DNA of 64,000 nucleotides from Flavobacterium ustbae. GTDB taxonomy: Bacteria > Bacteroidota > Bacteroidia > Flavobacteriales > Flavobacteriaceae. Location of the stretch: the NCBI RefSeq assembly GCF_003946915.1, contig NZ_RPOC01000005.1:1-64000 (forward strand). Direction: 5' to 3'. Position 1 is the stretch's first letter. Every line of letters begins with the position of its first letter. Under the pieces are notes generated by a model. It had not been told where the DNA came from and ran no database searches. It saw nothing but the letters and a program-made list of their open reading frames with translations. The position numbers and the translations under genes were made by a program. Positions 10,701 through 18,347 of this stretch are shown here, one piece after another.

Positions 10701-10791
10701 TAGCAGAAAGAAAAAGCATAAAAATCATCAATACCGCTCCTTTAGCAGTCCACATTTGATGCAGGACGCTTTTTGTATTTTTACTATTCAT
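7774..10791 (-). CDS. susC: SusC/RagA-family TonB-dependent outer-membrane transporter
   Basis: 1005 residues. The signal peptide ends STFAQ near residue 35. It is followed by a carboxypeptidase-regulatory-like domain (QISGTVYDNTGTVLPGASI, about 39-115), the TonB-box region (VQVVSVGYGKVKKSDLTGAV), the plug (IRLRGGTSLTASNSPLIVVDG, then VDVLKDASATAIYGSRGANG) and a 22-strand barrel to the C-terminus (ISVGLNFTLNN). These are the signature segments of SusC. It imports oligosaccharides into the periplasm with energy from TonB. It lies between the accessory protein at 10818 and susD, with 26-28 bp gaps on each side, so all are likely cotranscribed. Its length is normal for the family and no break was seen. 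Confidence 0.96.
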   Translation of the reverse strand: MNSKNTKSVLHQMWTAKGAVLMIFMLFLSASTFAQTKKQISGTVYDNTGTVLPGASIIEVGTKNGTTTDFDGKFSLQVAVGGAIEVSFIGSTTQKIQVTGSTSNVEVRLQNDGYTLAEVQVVSVGYGKVKKSDLTGAVSTVGADDLVKGTISSTEQVLQGKVAGLNIIRPSGDPAAGATIRLRGGTSLTASNSPLIVVDGIAGVDINVVQPSDIKSVDVLKDASATAIYGSRGANGVIMITTKSGTKGVSVVYNGQTGIGYVNDNLDLLSANQWRGYVRQNQIADAVDYGANTNWQKAIEQTSVSQSHTLSINSGKADSGFRTSLSYLDNQGVIKKSGLERLSGNVSAYQFLGDNKEVKFDMGLFANIDKWHPIDYRIFERAYNLNPTIPVYDSNGNFSVVTGNIYENPVEILTNRTFDNERHRLLGYFKTDVKFLNDFTATANISLEHNAVKGGTYKPSYAVMEGQTEGGFAQRTYAEYTNAQGELYVNYSKVIDKHNISALAGYSYLENIYEGFGAQRGGFVTDAFSYNNLGAGYNYRLSDVYSYKGKSNLVSFYARANYGYDGKYLLTATVRRDGSSRFGENNKWGTFPSASAAWRISNEEFMESSKGWLDNLKLRVGYGVTGNQDGIGEYKSLSILGVGSDSYYDPVTKTWSLAYSPKQNPNPDLKWESTEQINVGFDFGLFNRITGSFEYYSKTTKDLLYTYEVPQPPYLVGTMLANVGEMSNKGVELTLNADIIKGDKFNWNANLTLGHNVQKIEKLSNPTYKTDVIYSGSLHGLAGMSGQYSQIIAEGYPVGTFWGFKNAGLDADGKIQYYNAAGEIVAESALVDEDKTDLGNIQPDLTLGIGMNFTYGNFDLGVSGYGMFGQKALNATNMMLNDPNRLPAFNVPDSFLSSGITSAPKYSDYWIEDASFFRLQTLTFGYTLPLKYKKSKVRMYVMGENLFVITGYKGVDPEIGLNAQDGINQTGRMDTTGLAAPGIDRYNNYPRPTTISVGLNFTLNN

Positions 10792-10817
10792 TAGAATTGG
10801 TTTTAATTTACTAGTGA

Positions 10818-11900
10818 TTATTTATCTAAAGTTTTAAGCGGAATCGTCGTATCCGAAATCGTTTTGTCTTTATTGTCTTTTACCAAAACATGGATTTCAC
10901 TTAAATTTGAAACTCCGTTTAGTTCTGAAACTAGATTGACAAAACCTTTAATTTCTGCAGTTCCTCCAGTAAACTCACCAGAAATTATTTTTGGTCCAGC
11001 TGTTATCGTGTAGATTAATTTGTTTACTCCTACCTCGTTATTTTTTCTCGACATTCCAAGAAAATCCTTTTGACTGATTTGTGACGGAAAGAAAGCAAAA
11101 CTTGGCGGCGGCGGCGGAATAAACTCTCCTGCGTAAATAATCTGATCGCCAGAATTGGTTGTCCAGTCTTTTGCTACCATTAGGAAAGTAATATTTTCCA
11201 TAACAAAACCTGGCTCGGTATTGTAATATTCTTGCGGAATCAAATCCATTCTATAAAAACCATTACCAAGATCTTTCAATTTTGTTTTTTCAGAAACTTC
11301 TGGAAGCCATGCTTGATATTCTTGCAAAACAGCCCAATTGTTTAACCCACTATGAAAGTGAACACTTGGCACACCAGCAAAACCATCTTTCAAATTAGAA
11401 TTGAATAAAATACTTACCGGCTTATCAACTAAAGGTTTTTCTGGATACGATCTGATTACCTCATTTGCAGTATAAAACGATGAAAAATCAGTGTATGGCA
11501 TATTTCCAACATCACTTTGTTTAGAACCATTTTTATTCTTTAAACGAAACCAGAATCCTGCACTTGCAGCAATTTCTTCTGGAGTTTTAGAAAAATAAAC
11601 TGTCGGAGTCAAAGTAAAACTCCAGATTTTATTTCCTTCGTATTTCAGTTTTGCAAAATCAGAAGAGTTTTCCCAGTTTCCCGCATCTGGTTCAGATGGA
11701 GACCAAATCCAGATGTATAAATCTTCTGTCTCCGCAAATGTCGATGCCGACATATCAAAATACCATGTGACTTTTTCATCATACTTGTACACCACAGGAA
11801 ATGATGACATTGGCCCTACAGCTCCAGCAGCTTCTTGCGCCTGAATAAAATTAGGAGCCATCAACAAGGCAATTAAAATTGTATATATAAACTTTTTCAT
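10818..11900 (-). CDS. secreted PUL accessory protein, probable glycan-binding
   Basis: 360 residues. Sec signal peptide 1-21 (ends FIQAQ); no lipobox Cys. The mature protein is beta-rich with many aromatic residues, such as KVTWYFDMSAS, LYIWIWSPSEPDAGNWEN and AGFWFRLKNKNG. The last two resemble the starch-binding-like modules of surface glycan-binding PUL proteins in which Trp stacks on sugar rings. A Pro-rich linker PPPPPSFAFFP is near residue 270. No catalytic motif is seen. Its position directly before susC, in the same operon, matches accessory binding proteins (SusE/F-type role), but I do not recognise the exact family; a DUF4961-type protein is possible. It is 8 bp downstream of the small lipoprotein gene. 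Confidence 0.6.
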   Translation of the reverse strand: MKKFIYTILIALLMAPNFIQAQEAAGAVGPMSSFPVVYKYDEKVTWYFDMSASTFAETEDLYIWIWSPSEPDAGNWENSSDFAKLKYEGNKIWSFTLTPTVYFSKTPEEIAASAGFWFRLKNKNGSKQSDVGNMPYTDFSSFYTANEVIRSYPEKPLVDKPVSILFNSNLKDGFAGVPSVHFHSGLNNWAVLQEYQAWLPEVSEKTKLKDLGNGFYRMDLIPQEYYNTEPGFVMENITFLMVAKDWTTNSGDQIIYAGEFIPPPPPSFAFFPSQISQKDFLGMSRKNNEVGVNKLIYTITAGPKIISGEFTGGTAEIKGFVNLVSELNGVSNLSEIHVLVKDNKDKTISDTTIPLKTLDK

Positions 11901-11908
11901 ATTACTTT

Positions 11909-12430
11909 TTAATTAATAGCATTTAATTTAAACACATAAGAAACAAAATCTACACCGCCAGAAGAATGCGCCAATTGAAGTTGCATTTCTTGAGTTTTTC
12001 CTGGAACCGACATCAATCTCAATTCATCTGTTTTTTGCGTTTTCTGTGCATCACTGTACAAATAGATTTTTGTTCCAACGCCATTAGTCTGTTGAAAAGC
12101 TGAGCTAAGTGCCCAATACCCTTTTGGTGCAAATAATGGAGGCACATCTCCAGTTACTTCATAACTTGTCGGATTATTATTTTCATCTACATTAAATTTG
12201 ATTTTAAAATCTTCGTAGTTGAAATAAGTACTCAAGTTTTCTTCGTTTGGTTCGATTTTGTTTGCTTTCGCAACTTCATCAACCATTTTCAGATTTGTTA
12301 ATCCCCAATTTCCATTTACTTTTTCATAAAGGGTAATCGGATCTACGTAGCTTTCGTCATCTGTGTTATCGCATCCAATAGCAAAAAAACACATCATAAA
12401 AGCTAGCCAATAAAGACTTTTACATTTCAT
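11909..12430 (-). CDS. small PUL lipoprotein, DUF5004-like
   Basis: 173 residues and the first gene of the PUL operon. The type II signal ends at Cys20 (FFAIGC) followed by DNTDDE, again the acidic pattern expected for surface export. The mature part is a single lipocalin-like beta domain: YEKVNGNWGLTNLKMVDE, then YFNYEDFKIKFNVDENNNPTSYEV, GYWALSS and MQLQLAHSSGG. This arrangement resembles DUF5004-type lipoproteins found ahead of SusC in Bacteroidota; the name is from memory and not verified. A role in glycan capture at the cell surface is inferred from context only. Confidence 0.6.
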   Translation of the reverse strand: MKCKSLYWLAFMMCFFAIGCDNTDDESYVDPITLYEKVNGNWGLTNLKMVDEVAKANKIEPNEENLSTYFNYEDFKIKFNVDENNNPTSYEVTGDVPPLFAPKGYWALSSAFQQTNGVGTKIYLYSDAQKTQKTDELRLMSVPGKTQEMQLQLAHSSGGVDFVSYVFKLNAIN

Positions 12431-12477
12431 AAATTTTTGGTTTTCGTTAGTTTGTTATCCCTTTCAAAAGGATACAG

Positions 12478-12485
12478 CGAAACTA
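12478..12485 (-). promoter_or_regulatory. candidate -7 element of the PUL operon
   Basis: On the minus strand the sequence is TAGTTTCG, one base from the Bacteroidota TAnnTTTG element. A T-rich stretch lies about 19 bp upstream. It would give a 5' leader of about 40 nt before the ATG at 12430. The match is imperfect, so this is tentative. Confidence 0.35.
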
Positions 12486-12912
12486 GACGTTAAATAAATC
12501 CTAAAAAAAAAATCTGATAAAAATCAAGATGAAATTCAAACAACTAAAACCATAACTAAATAGTAATCAATTATTTACACTTTTTATCTTTATAGAAAAA
12601 TCAAGACGCTGTTTAGATGAAAAAGGAGTTTTTTTAAATGGTAAAAATGACAATATGTAAAATATTTGGTATATTTTTTTTACAATGAATATTTATACGT
12701 AGTTTTTATTGTATAATTGCAAATAAATTACCTGTTTTTAACATTTACAGCTTATTTTCATTCAGAAAATTACCTTTTAAAGCTATGTTATTGAACAATT
12801 TATAAAATTCCATAAAAACAGGTTTAGCTTAATCTCAAACTTATTCTTAATTTTAAAACGAATTAACTAACTATACCAATCAACCAACCTTTTCCCTAAA
12901 CCAAACAAAATC
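12486..12912. other. divergent intergenic region between PUL and its regulator
   Basis: About 430 bp, strongly AT-rich, separating the minus-strand PUL from the plus-strand regulator. It must carry the promoters of both units and probably the operator of the regulator, but no clear paired repeat or full promoter stands out. TATAATTG at 12712-12719 is a near match to the -7 element for the plus strand. No coding frame is supported. Confidence 0.5.
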
Positions 12913-14511
12913 ATGCAAAGAATATTGATGCTGCTTTTCTTCTTAGGAGGTTTTTCTCTTACTGCGAAAGAGACGAATCCTTATCTTGAAGAATTAGATC
13001 AGGTACTCTTAAAAAAAGAGGTTTACCTGAAACAGAAATATCGAAAAATTGAAATTTTAAAGAAAAACGTATCGAAGTTTACACTCAACCAAAACAATGA
13101 AGAGCTGTACAACTGTTATATGGCCTTGTTTGACGAATACAAATCTTTTAAATACGACTCGGCTTATTACTATTTAGAGCAATCTAAAATCAAGGCTAAA
13201 ATTTTAAAAGATCCAAAGTTTTTATCTAAAAGTAGAATAAAAGAAGGTTTTGTGCTTCTATCTTCGGGACTTTTTAAAGAAGCAATTGATACGCTCGATG
13301 TTATTGATGACACCAAACTGGACATCAAAAACAAATTTGAATATTATAACATAAAAGCACGTGCATACTATGATCTGGCCGATTACAACCGTGATCAGCG
13401 TTTTAACATTCATTATGTACAGCAGGGAAATCATTTTTTAAAGAAAGCTTTAGAATTAATCGGAACCAATACGAATGAATATTGGGCCGCAGAAAGTTTA
13501 AAACGCCTCAAACAGCAAGATTGGCGCGGTGCCGAGTTTGCCTTCAGCTATTGGATTAACAACTATAATCTGCCTCCCGATTATTACGGAATCGCGACTT
13601 CGAGTCTTGGTTATATTTATTCGGAACGAGGTTATACCAAAAAAGCGATTCAATATTTGGCTTTAGCCGCAATTGCTGATGTTAAAAATGCGACAAAAGA
13701 AACGGTGGCACTTAGAAATTTAGCCAATGAACTCTTTAAAATGGGCTATTTGGATAAAGCCAACGAATACATCAATATCGCAATGGATGACGCTACTTTT
13801 TATAATGCCAGACATCGAAAAATTGAGATTTCGTCGATTCTGCCCATTATAGAAAAAGCACAGCTGAACAATGTAAAAGATAAGAATGATAAACTCGAAA
13901 AAATCATTATTCTTTTGACGATTCTTACTGTTATTATTTTTGTTTTTCTTGGTATTATTTTCAAACAATTAAAAGAAAAAAATAAAGCAAGAAAAATCAT
14001 GGCCAACTCGTACTTGCAATTGCAGGAAATGAATGTGAGTTTGAGCGAAGCCAATGCGATTAAAGAAGAATATATTACGTATTTTATTAAAGCAACTTCG
14101 GCTTTCATTAATAAAATTGACCATATTCAGAAGAGTACTTTGCATAAAATCATCACCAAAAAAACAGATGAAGTTATTGCGAGTTTAAAACGTTACAATG
14201 TAAAAGAAGAACGCGAAAATCTTTTTCATCAGTTTGACGAAATCTTCTTGAAATTGTTCCCAACATTCGTAACCGATTTCAACAAATTATTCCCAAACGA
14301 TCATAAATGTATTGTTAAAAAAGGGGAACTTCTAAATACCGAATTGCGAATTTTTGCTCTTTATAGATTAGGAATTCAAGACAGCAGTCAAATGGCAGAA
14401 TTCCTAGAACTTTCTGTAGCTACCATTTATACGTACAAAACCAGAATTAAAAGCAAATCTGATTTTAAAGATACTTTTGAGCAGAAAATTATGGAGATTA
14501 AGACGATTTGA
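12913..14511 (+). CDS. SusR-like inner-membrane transcriptional regulator (DUF6377-type)
   Basis: 532 residues. Signal peptide 1-18, then a periplasmic tetratricopeptide-like helical region (about 20-320; for example [30 protein letters not shown]). One transmembrane helix follows at 331-350 ([20 protein letters not shown]), then a charged coiled stretch and a C-terminal cytoplasmic domain ending in a helix-turn-helix of LuxR type ([20 protein letters not shown] and [16 protein letters not shown]). This is the architecture of SusR-like sensors that bind a sugar in the periplasm and activate the adjacent SusCD operon. The gene is transcribed away from the PUL, a usual arrangement. The DUF6377 label is from memory. 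It lacks histidine kinase and receiver domains, so it is not a hybrid two-component system. Confidence 0.75.
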   Translation: MQRILMLLFFLGGFSLTAKETNPYLEELDQVLLKKEVYLKQKYRKIEILKKNVSKFTLNQNNEELYNCYMALFDEYKSFKYDSAYYYLEQSKIKAKILKDPKFLSKSRIKEGFVLLSSGLFKEAIDTLDVIDDTKLDIKNKFEYYNIKARAYYDLADYNRDQRFNIHYVQQGNHFLKKALELIGTNTNEYWAAESLKRLKQQDWRGAEFAFSYWINNYNLPPDYYGIATSSLGYIYSERGYTKKAIQYLALAAIADVKNATKETVALRNLANELFKMGYLDKANEYINIAMDDATFYNARHRKIEISSILPIIEKAQLNNVKDKNDKLEKIIILLTILTVIIFVFLGIIFKQLKEKNKARKIMANSYLQLQEMNVSLSEANAIKEEYITYFIKATSAFINKIDHIQKSTLHKIITKKTDEVIASLKRYNVKEERENLFHQFDEIFLKLFPTFVTDFNKLFPNDHKCIVKKGELLNTELRIFALYRLGIQDSSQMAEFLELSVATIYTYKTRIKSKSDFKDTFEQKIMEIKTI

Positions 14512-14516
14512 TAAAA

Positions 14517-14828
14517 GGTTCTGAGGTTCTGAGGTCCTGAGGTTCTGAGGTTCTGAGATAGTAAGGTTCTAAGTTTTTTTTAGCCACGACCCGAGCGATA
14601 GCGAATAGGCGAAGCAATTCACGAATTTTCTTTTTCCAATCACATCGTATAATCGTTGCGTATAAATTTCACATATCATTTTGAACAAAAATTCGTGTAA
14701 TTATCAGCCACGAATTCACGAATTAAACTAATTCTATCCGCATAGATTTTAAAATTATTCGTGAATTCGTGGCTAATAACTATACGAATTGATTGGAAAA
14801 AGAAAATTCGTGAGTTCGTGGCTATTTC
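14517..14828. repeat. spacer with AGGTTCTGAG tandem repeats and nested inverted repeats
   Basis: Bases 14517-14575 are degenerate direct repeats of AGGTTCTGAG. From about 14579 to 14828 the sequence is a nested palindrome. ATTCACGAATTTTCTTTTTC and the next five bases (14617-14641) are repeated in inverse at 14790-14815. Inside lies a second pair, AGCCACGAATTCACGAATTA near 14706 and its near complement TTCGTGAATTCGTGGCTAA near 14759-14777. The whole could fold into a long hairpin between the convergent genes and may act in termination of both. No gene is supported. Confidence 0.7.
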
Positions 14829-16052
14829 TCATTCCGAAGCCTCTAACTGCAAAACAACATTTTGATAGCGTTTACTCAATGAAAACAGCTGTTCTGCGAA
14901 AATCATTACTGCTATAGGCACAAAGAAGAACGCCAATAAATCTTCTTCGTATAAGAAATAAGTCGAAATCAAGGCGAGGCGAGCATATTCCAAATAGTAA
15001 ATCCATTTGCGCTGTTCTAATAAAGCCCCACAATTGATTAAAGTTAGAATAACCAAAGAAAGTACAAATAGCTTATCATAACTTTCTAAATAATCAAAAT
15101 AATAGGTGAAAACGGTTAAAATAAACGTGCAGATTCCTAATTGAATGTAAAGGTAATTTTTAAATCGAAGCCTTTGATTTGGAGCAGCTTTATCTTGCAG
15201 AAATCGCTTTTCTAGAATCGGACGAATATCCTGATCCATATCGGCAGGGCTACCGAAAACGGCTTTCCATTTGGCTTTAAATCCTTTGGAACGTTTCATT
15301 AATTCGTAGATTTCGAAATAATAATGAAAATGCTGCCACAAGAAACTATAGCTTTTCAGCGGATGCGTTAATCCATATTTTGGTTTTTCTTCTTCGGTTT
15401 GGAAAGTTCCAAATAGACGATCCCAAAAAGTAAACATATCACCATAATTTTTGTCCAAATATTTTTCATCAGAAGCGTGATGAACGCCATGAACTGAAGG
15501 CGTTACAAAAACATATTCCAGCCATTTTATTTTGCCGATAAGCTGAGTATGAGTAAAGAACGAATAAGCGCCATGAACAATCAGCATGGTAATCACCATT
15601 GTAGGATGAAAACCAATTAACGGCAAAATACACCAAAATCCAGTTCTAATAATTGCCTGAAATGTTGTAATTCTCGCTGCAGCCGTAAAATTAAATTCTT
15701 CGCTATGATGATGCACGATATGCGCCGCCCAGAAAAAATTAACTTCATGTCCTAATCTGTGGTACCAATACCAGACAAAATCGGTCGCTAGAATTAAGGC
15801 AAACCATACTAATGCATTACTTGGAATATCAAATAGCCTATAATCATCATAAATTAGATAATACAATTGGTAAAAACTGGCCGCGATAAATAAGTTAATC
15901 AAACGCTCGGCAATTCCGATAGAAATATTAGACACAGAGCTTTCATAATTAAAAATTTCAGACCTTTTTTTGCGTTGGGCAAGCTTATATTCCAAAAACA
16001 AAAAAAGAAAAAAGGCCGGCATGGCAAATGCTAAAAAATTGATATTTTTCAT
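14829..16052 (-). CDS. sterol desaturase / fatty acid hydroxylase family membrane protein
   Basis: 407 residues. Several hydrophobic helices surround the histidine clusters of the di-iron fatty acid hydroxylase superfamily: WYWYHRLGHEVNFFWAAHIV HHHSEEFN around residues 94-122, HGAYSFFTHTQ in the middle and VHGVHHASDEKYLDKNYGDM around 185-205. The HxxxH, HxxHH and HxxHH set fits. Members oxidise lipid chains at the membrane; the closest pattern resembles the alkylglycerol monooxygenase-like branch, but the substrate cannot be read from the sequence. A further block of four hydrophobic segments at the C-terminus (about 290-390) is longer than in the minimal domain. It is monocistronic, ending next to the palindromic spacer at 14579-14828. 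Confidence 0.85.
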   Translation of the reverse strand: MKNINFLAFAMPAFFLFLFLEYKLAQRKKRSEIFNYESSVSNISIGIAERLINLFIAASFYQLYYLIYDDYRLFDIPSNALVWFALILATDFVWYWYHRLGHEVNFFWAAHIVHHHSEEFNFTAAARITTFQAIIRTGFWCILPLIGFHPTMVITMLIVHGAYSFFTHTQLIGKIKWLEYVFVTPSVHGVHHASDEKYLDKNYGDMFTFWDRLFGTFQTEEEKPKYGLTHPLKSYSFLWQHFHYYFEIYELMKRSKGFKAKWKAVFGSPADMDQDIRPILEKRFLQDKAAPNQRLRFKNYLYIQLGICTFILTVFTYYFDYLESYDKLFVLSLVILTLINCGALLEQRKWIYYLEYARLALISTYFLYEEDLLAFFFVPIAVMIFAEQLFSLSKRYQNVVLQLEASE

Positions 16053-16098
16053 TTGTATGATACTTTTCGATTCTAAAAATTATTTATGAGCAATTTTA

Positions 16099-16483
16099 TT
16101 TAAACACATAGAAACATAGATTTTTTAGTTTTGCGAAAAGACAATTGAAAGAAACTAGTTTCTAGCACATAGATTACTTCTGCTTGTCATCCTGAGGAAC
16201 GAAGGATCGCACTCGGGAATCTACAAAGGTTGGTAGCATTTTCTTTGCGGAGTTTCTTGTGCGATCCTTCGTTCCTCAGGATGACAAACTTTTGTCTTAA
16301 AAAAACTTCGCGACTTCGTGACTTTGTGGCAAAAAAACTCAGCATCTTTGTCAAGTTACTTGCGGAGATCTTTGTTCAGGATGACAAACCTTTCTCAAAC
16401 TGCTATGTTTATTAAAGCTAGTTAAACGCCTTTTCTACGTTTTCAATCCCGATAGCTATCGGGAATGTTTCTATGTGTTTAAT
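16099..16483 (+). mobile_element. MITE-like palindromic element, copy A
   Basis: A 385-bp non-coding element with terminal inverted repeats (TTTAAACACATAGAAACATA at the left, the complement GTTTCTATGTGTTTAA at the right). It is flanked on both sides by AATTTTA (16092-16098 and 16484-16490), a possible 7-bp target duplication in AT-rich DNA. The interior has a perfect 29-bp inverted repeat, 16184-16212 with 16259-16287, beginning TTGTCATCCTGAGGAACGAA. Near its right end is the palindrome CCCGATAGCTATCGGG (16448-16463). Copy B in opposite orientation is at 19293-19637. No transposase is encoded, so movement in trans is inference. Confidence 0.65.
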
Positions 16484-16602
16484 AATTTTACTCATCTTTT
16501 AATAAGTCAAACGAAAAAGACATTTCCATCAATTACGTTCTTATAGAGAGTTAAAGAAAAACGTAATCAACGAAAATGATCTTTTACGAAGTAAACCTGA
16601 TT

Positions 16603-17889
16603 TTAATTCTGCTTATATTGAGGTGCTTCTAGCGCAACCTCTTTAACCGACTGCGTTTCGGCTACTTTTTTCAAAGCAATAATATAAGCTGCAATACGAG
16701 GCGTTACATTGTGTTTTACTGCCACTCTAAAAACAGTATCAAAACCTTTTTCTAAAATATCTTCCAGACGTTTATTAATCTGTTGAATTCTCCAAGATTC
16801 TAAAAGCGAATTTTGAAGCCATTCGAAATAAGAAACGGTAACACCGCCCGCATTAGCCAAAATATCAGGAACAACTAATATATTTTTTTCATGTAAAATC
16901 TGATCTGCATCTGAAGAAACAGGTCCGTTTGCTGCTTCAATAATAATTCTTGCCTGAATATCTTTCGCATTTTTCTGTGTAATCACATCTTCTTTTGCAG
17001 CAGGAATTAATACATCAACATCTAAAAGCAATAAATCTTCGTGTTTTATGGCAACCGAATTCGGATATCCTTTTATAGTTTTATTATTCAGATTATAATA
17101 TAAAATCAGCTCAGGAATATTAATTCCGTTCGGATTGTAAAATGCTTCAGAAACGTCACTTACAGCCACAATTTTTACTCCTTTTTCGTGTAGAAATAAA
17201 GCAGAATGCAGTCCAACATTTCCAAATCCTTGAATTGCCGCTGTAGCTCTCGCAGGTCTTATTTTTAATTTCTGAAGCGCTAGAAGAGTGATAATACTTA
17301 CTCCTCTGCCCGTTGCTTCTACTCTACCCAAAGATCCTCCAGAATGAAGATGTTTTCCTGTAACTACGGCATGAATTGGTCTTCCGTGCAAAATAGAAAA
17401 TTCATCCATCAGCCAGCCCATTTCGTCTGGTCCTGTTCCCATATCCGGAGCAGGAACATCTTTTTCTGGTCCGAAAATATCTGCCAAAGCTTTGGTATAA
17501 CCTCTTGTAATTTTTTCTAATTCAGTTTTAGAATGGTTTCTAGGATCGCAAATAATGCCGCCTTTTGCTCCACCAAATGGAATTCCAGTTACAGCAGATT
17601 TCCAGGTCATCCAGGCGGCAAGTGCTTTTACTTCATCAATATTTACAGCAGTATCATAACGAATTCCACCTTTTGAAGGTCCTAAAGCCGTGTTGTGAAT
17701 TACACGATATCCTTCAAAATTCTGAACATTTCCGTTATCTAATGTAATCGAAAAGTTGACCGTGATTTGTTTTTCTGGACGCTGTAGTTTTTGACGAATA
17801 GAATCATCTAAATTTAAAATTTCTGCAGCAATATTAAAGCGATCAATCATCGATTGAAACGGATTGTGTTTTATAATTTCTGAGCTCAT
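16603..17889 (-). CDS. gdhA: NAD(P)-dependent glutamate dehydrogenase
   Basis: 428 residues, the usual length of hexameric bacterial glutamate dehydrogenase. It converts glutamate and 2-oxoglutarate plus ammonia. Substrate-domain motifs are in order: GPSKGGIRYD (Lys73), TWKSAVTGIPFGGAKGGI (catalytic-type Lys109) and PAPDMGTGPDEM (Asp149). The Rossmann domain follows with AAIQGFGNVGLHSA near 213-226 and AANGPVSSDAD near 317. The protein is of the RocG/GudB-like catabolic type rather than the longer GDH50 anabolic type, but cofactor preference is not decided here. A 460-bp upstream region contains a short Met/Cys-rich frame and a terminator hairpin, which suggests attenuation. Copies A and B of the palindromic element lie on either side of the gdh-EamA pair. 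Confidence 0.9.
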   Translation of the reverse strand: MSSEIIKHNPFQSMIDRFNIAAEILNLDDSIRQKLQRPEKQITVNFSITLDNGNVQNFEGYRVIHNTALGPSKGGIRYDTAVNIDEVKALAAWMTWKSAVTGIPFGGAKGGIICDPRNHSKTELEKITRGYTKALADIFGPEKDVPAPDMGTGPDEMGWLMDEFSILHGRPIHAVVTGKHLHSGGSLGRVEATGRGVSIITLLALQKLKIRPARATAAIQGFGNVGLHSALFLHEKGVKIVAVSDVSEAFYNPNGINIPELILYYNLNNKTIKGYPNSVAIKHEDLLLLDVDVLIPAAKEDVITQKNAKDIQARIIIEAANGPVSSDADQILHEKNILVVPDILANAGGVTVSYFEWLQNSLLESWRIQQINKRLEDILEKGFDTVFRVAVKHNVTPRIAAYIIALKKVAETQSVKEVALEAPQYKQN

Positions 17890-18076
17890 ATTATATAGTT
17901 TTTTTAGGTTTGGGTTATCTTTTTTATGTTTATATATCTTCTTCTCTTTTGAAGATGCTTTTATTTTTATTCTTCAAATCAGATGCAACACGGAATCTTT
18001 ATCAGGCAGCTGCGCATCAAAATTTTCATATTTCTGTCGGTTCTCATATCTTGATTTTTTAATGATTCAAAAAAAA

Positions 18077-18102
18077 AGCCTTTCATGGTGCAATGAAAGG
18101 CT
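18077..18102 (-). terminator. intrinsic terminator in the gdh leader
   Basis: A perfect 10-bp stem, AGCCTTTCAT (18077-18086) with ATGAAAGGCT (18093-18102), loop of 6. Read on the minus strand it is followed by a tract of seven or more T. It lies between the short frame at 18135-18224 and the gdh start at 17889, so it either acts as an attenuator for gdh or ends a transcript from the EamA gene 245 bp upstream. Confidence 0.8.
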
Positions 18103-18134
18103 AAAAAAAAAATAACTAACAAGTACTTTCTCTA

Positions 18135-18224
18135 TTAACGCCATTTCAAAACGTGATTCATCATACAGCACATCGCAAAGCTGCAGGTGAAAGACGTCGT
18201 TATATTTTGGCTATAGTTTTTCAT
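18135..18224 (-). CDS. candidate 29-residue leader peptide upstream of gdh
   Basis: ATG at 18224 to TAA at 18135 encodes MKNYSQNITTSFTCSFAM followed by CCMMNHVLKWR. The run AMCCMM is unusually rich in Cys and Met. The stop codon is 33 nt before the terminator stem on the same strand. A perfect TAnnTTTG element (18233-18240) ends 9 nt before the ATG. Short leader frame, hairpin with T-tract, then a structural gene is the layout of ribosome-controlled attenuation. A shorter start at an internal ATG (18173) would give 12 residues. No homologous leader is known to me for gdh, so the coding call rests on arrangement. Confidence 0.45.
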   Translation of the reverse strand: MKNYSQNITTSFTCSFAMCCMMNHVLKWR

Positions 18225-18232
18225 TGTTGAAG

Positions 18233-18240
18233 CAAATCTA
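18233..18240 (-). promoter_or_regulatory. -7 promoter element of the gdh leader transcript
   Basis: Minus-strand TAGATTTG matches the Bacteroidota TAnnTTTG element exactly. No clear TTG is seen about 19 bp upstream, so the -33 half is weak. It would start transcription a few bases before the leader frame, leaving almost no untranslated leader ahead of the 18224 ATG. Confidence 0.5.
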
Positions 18241-18347
18241 CAAAAATATATTTATAAATTCTATAGAATTAGTAGAGTTTGTTTTGTGCAAATTTTCATT
18301 AATCTATTAAAACAACTGTAAACTAAAGGATTACGCTCTAAAAAAAA

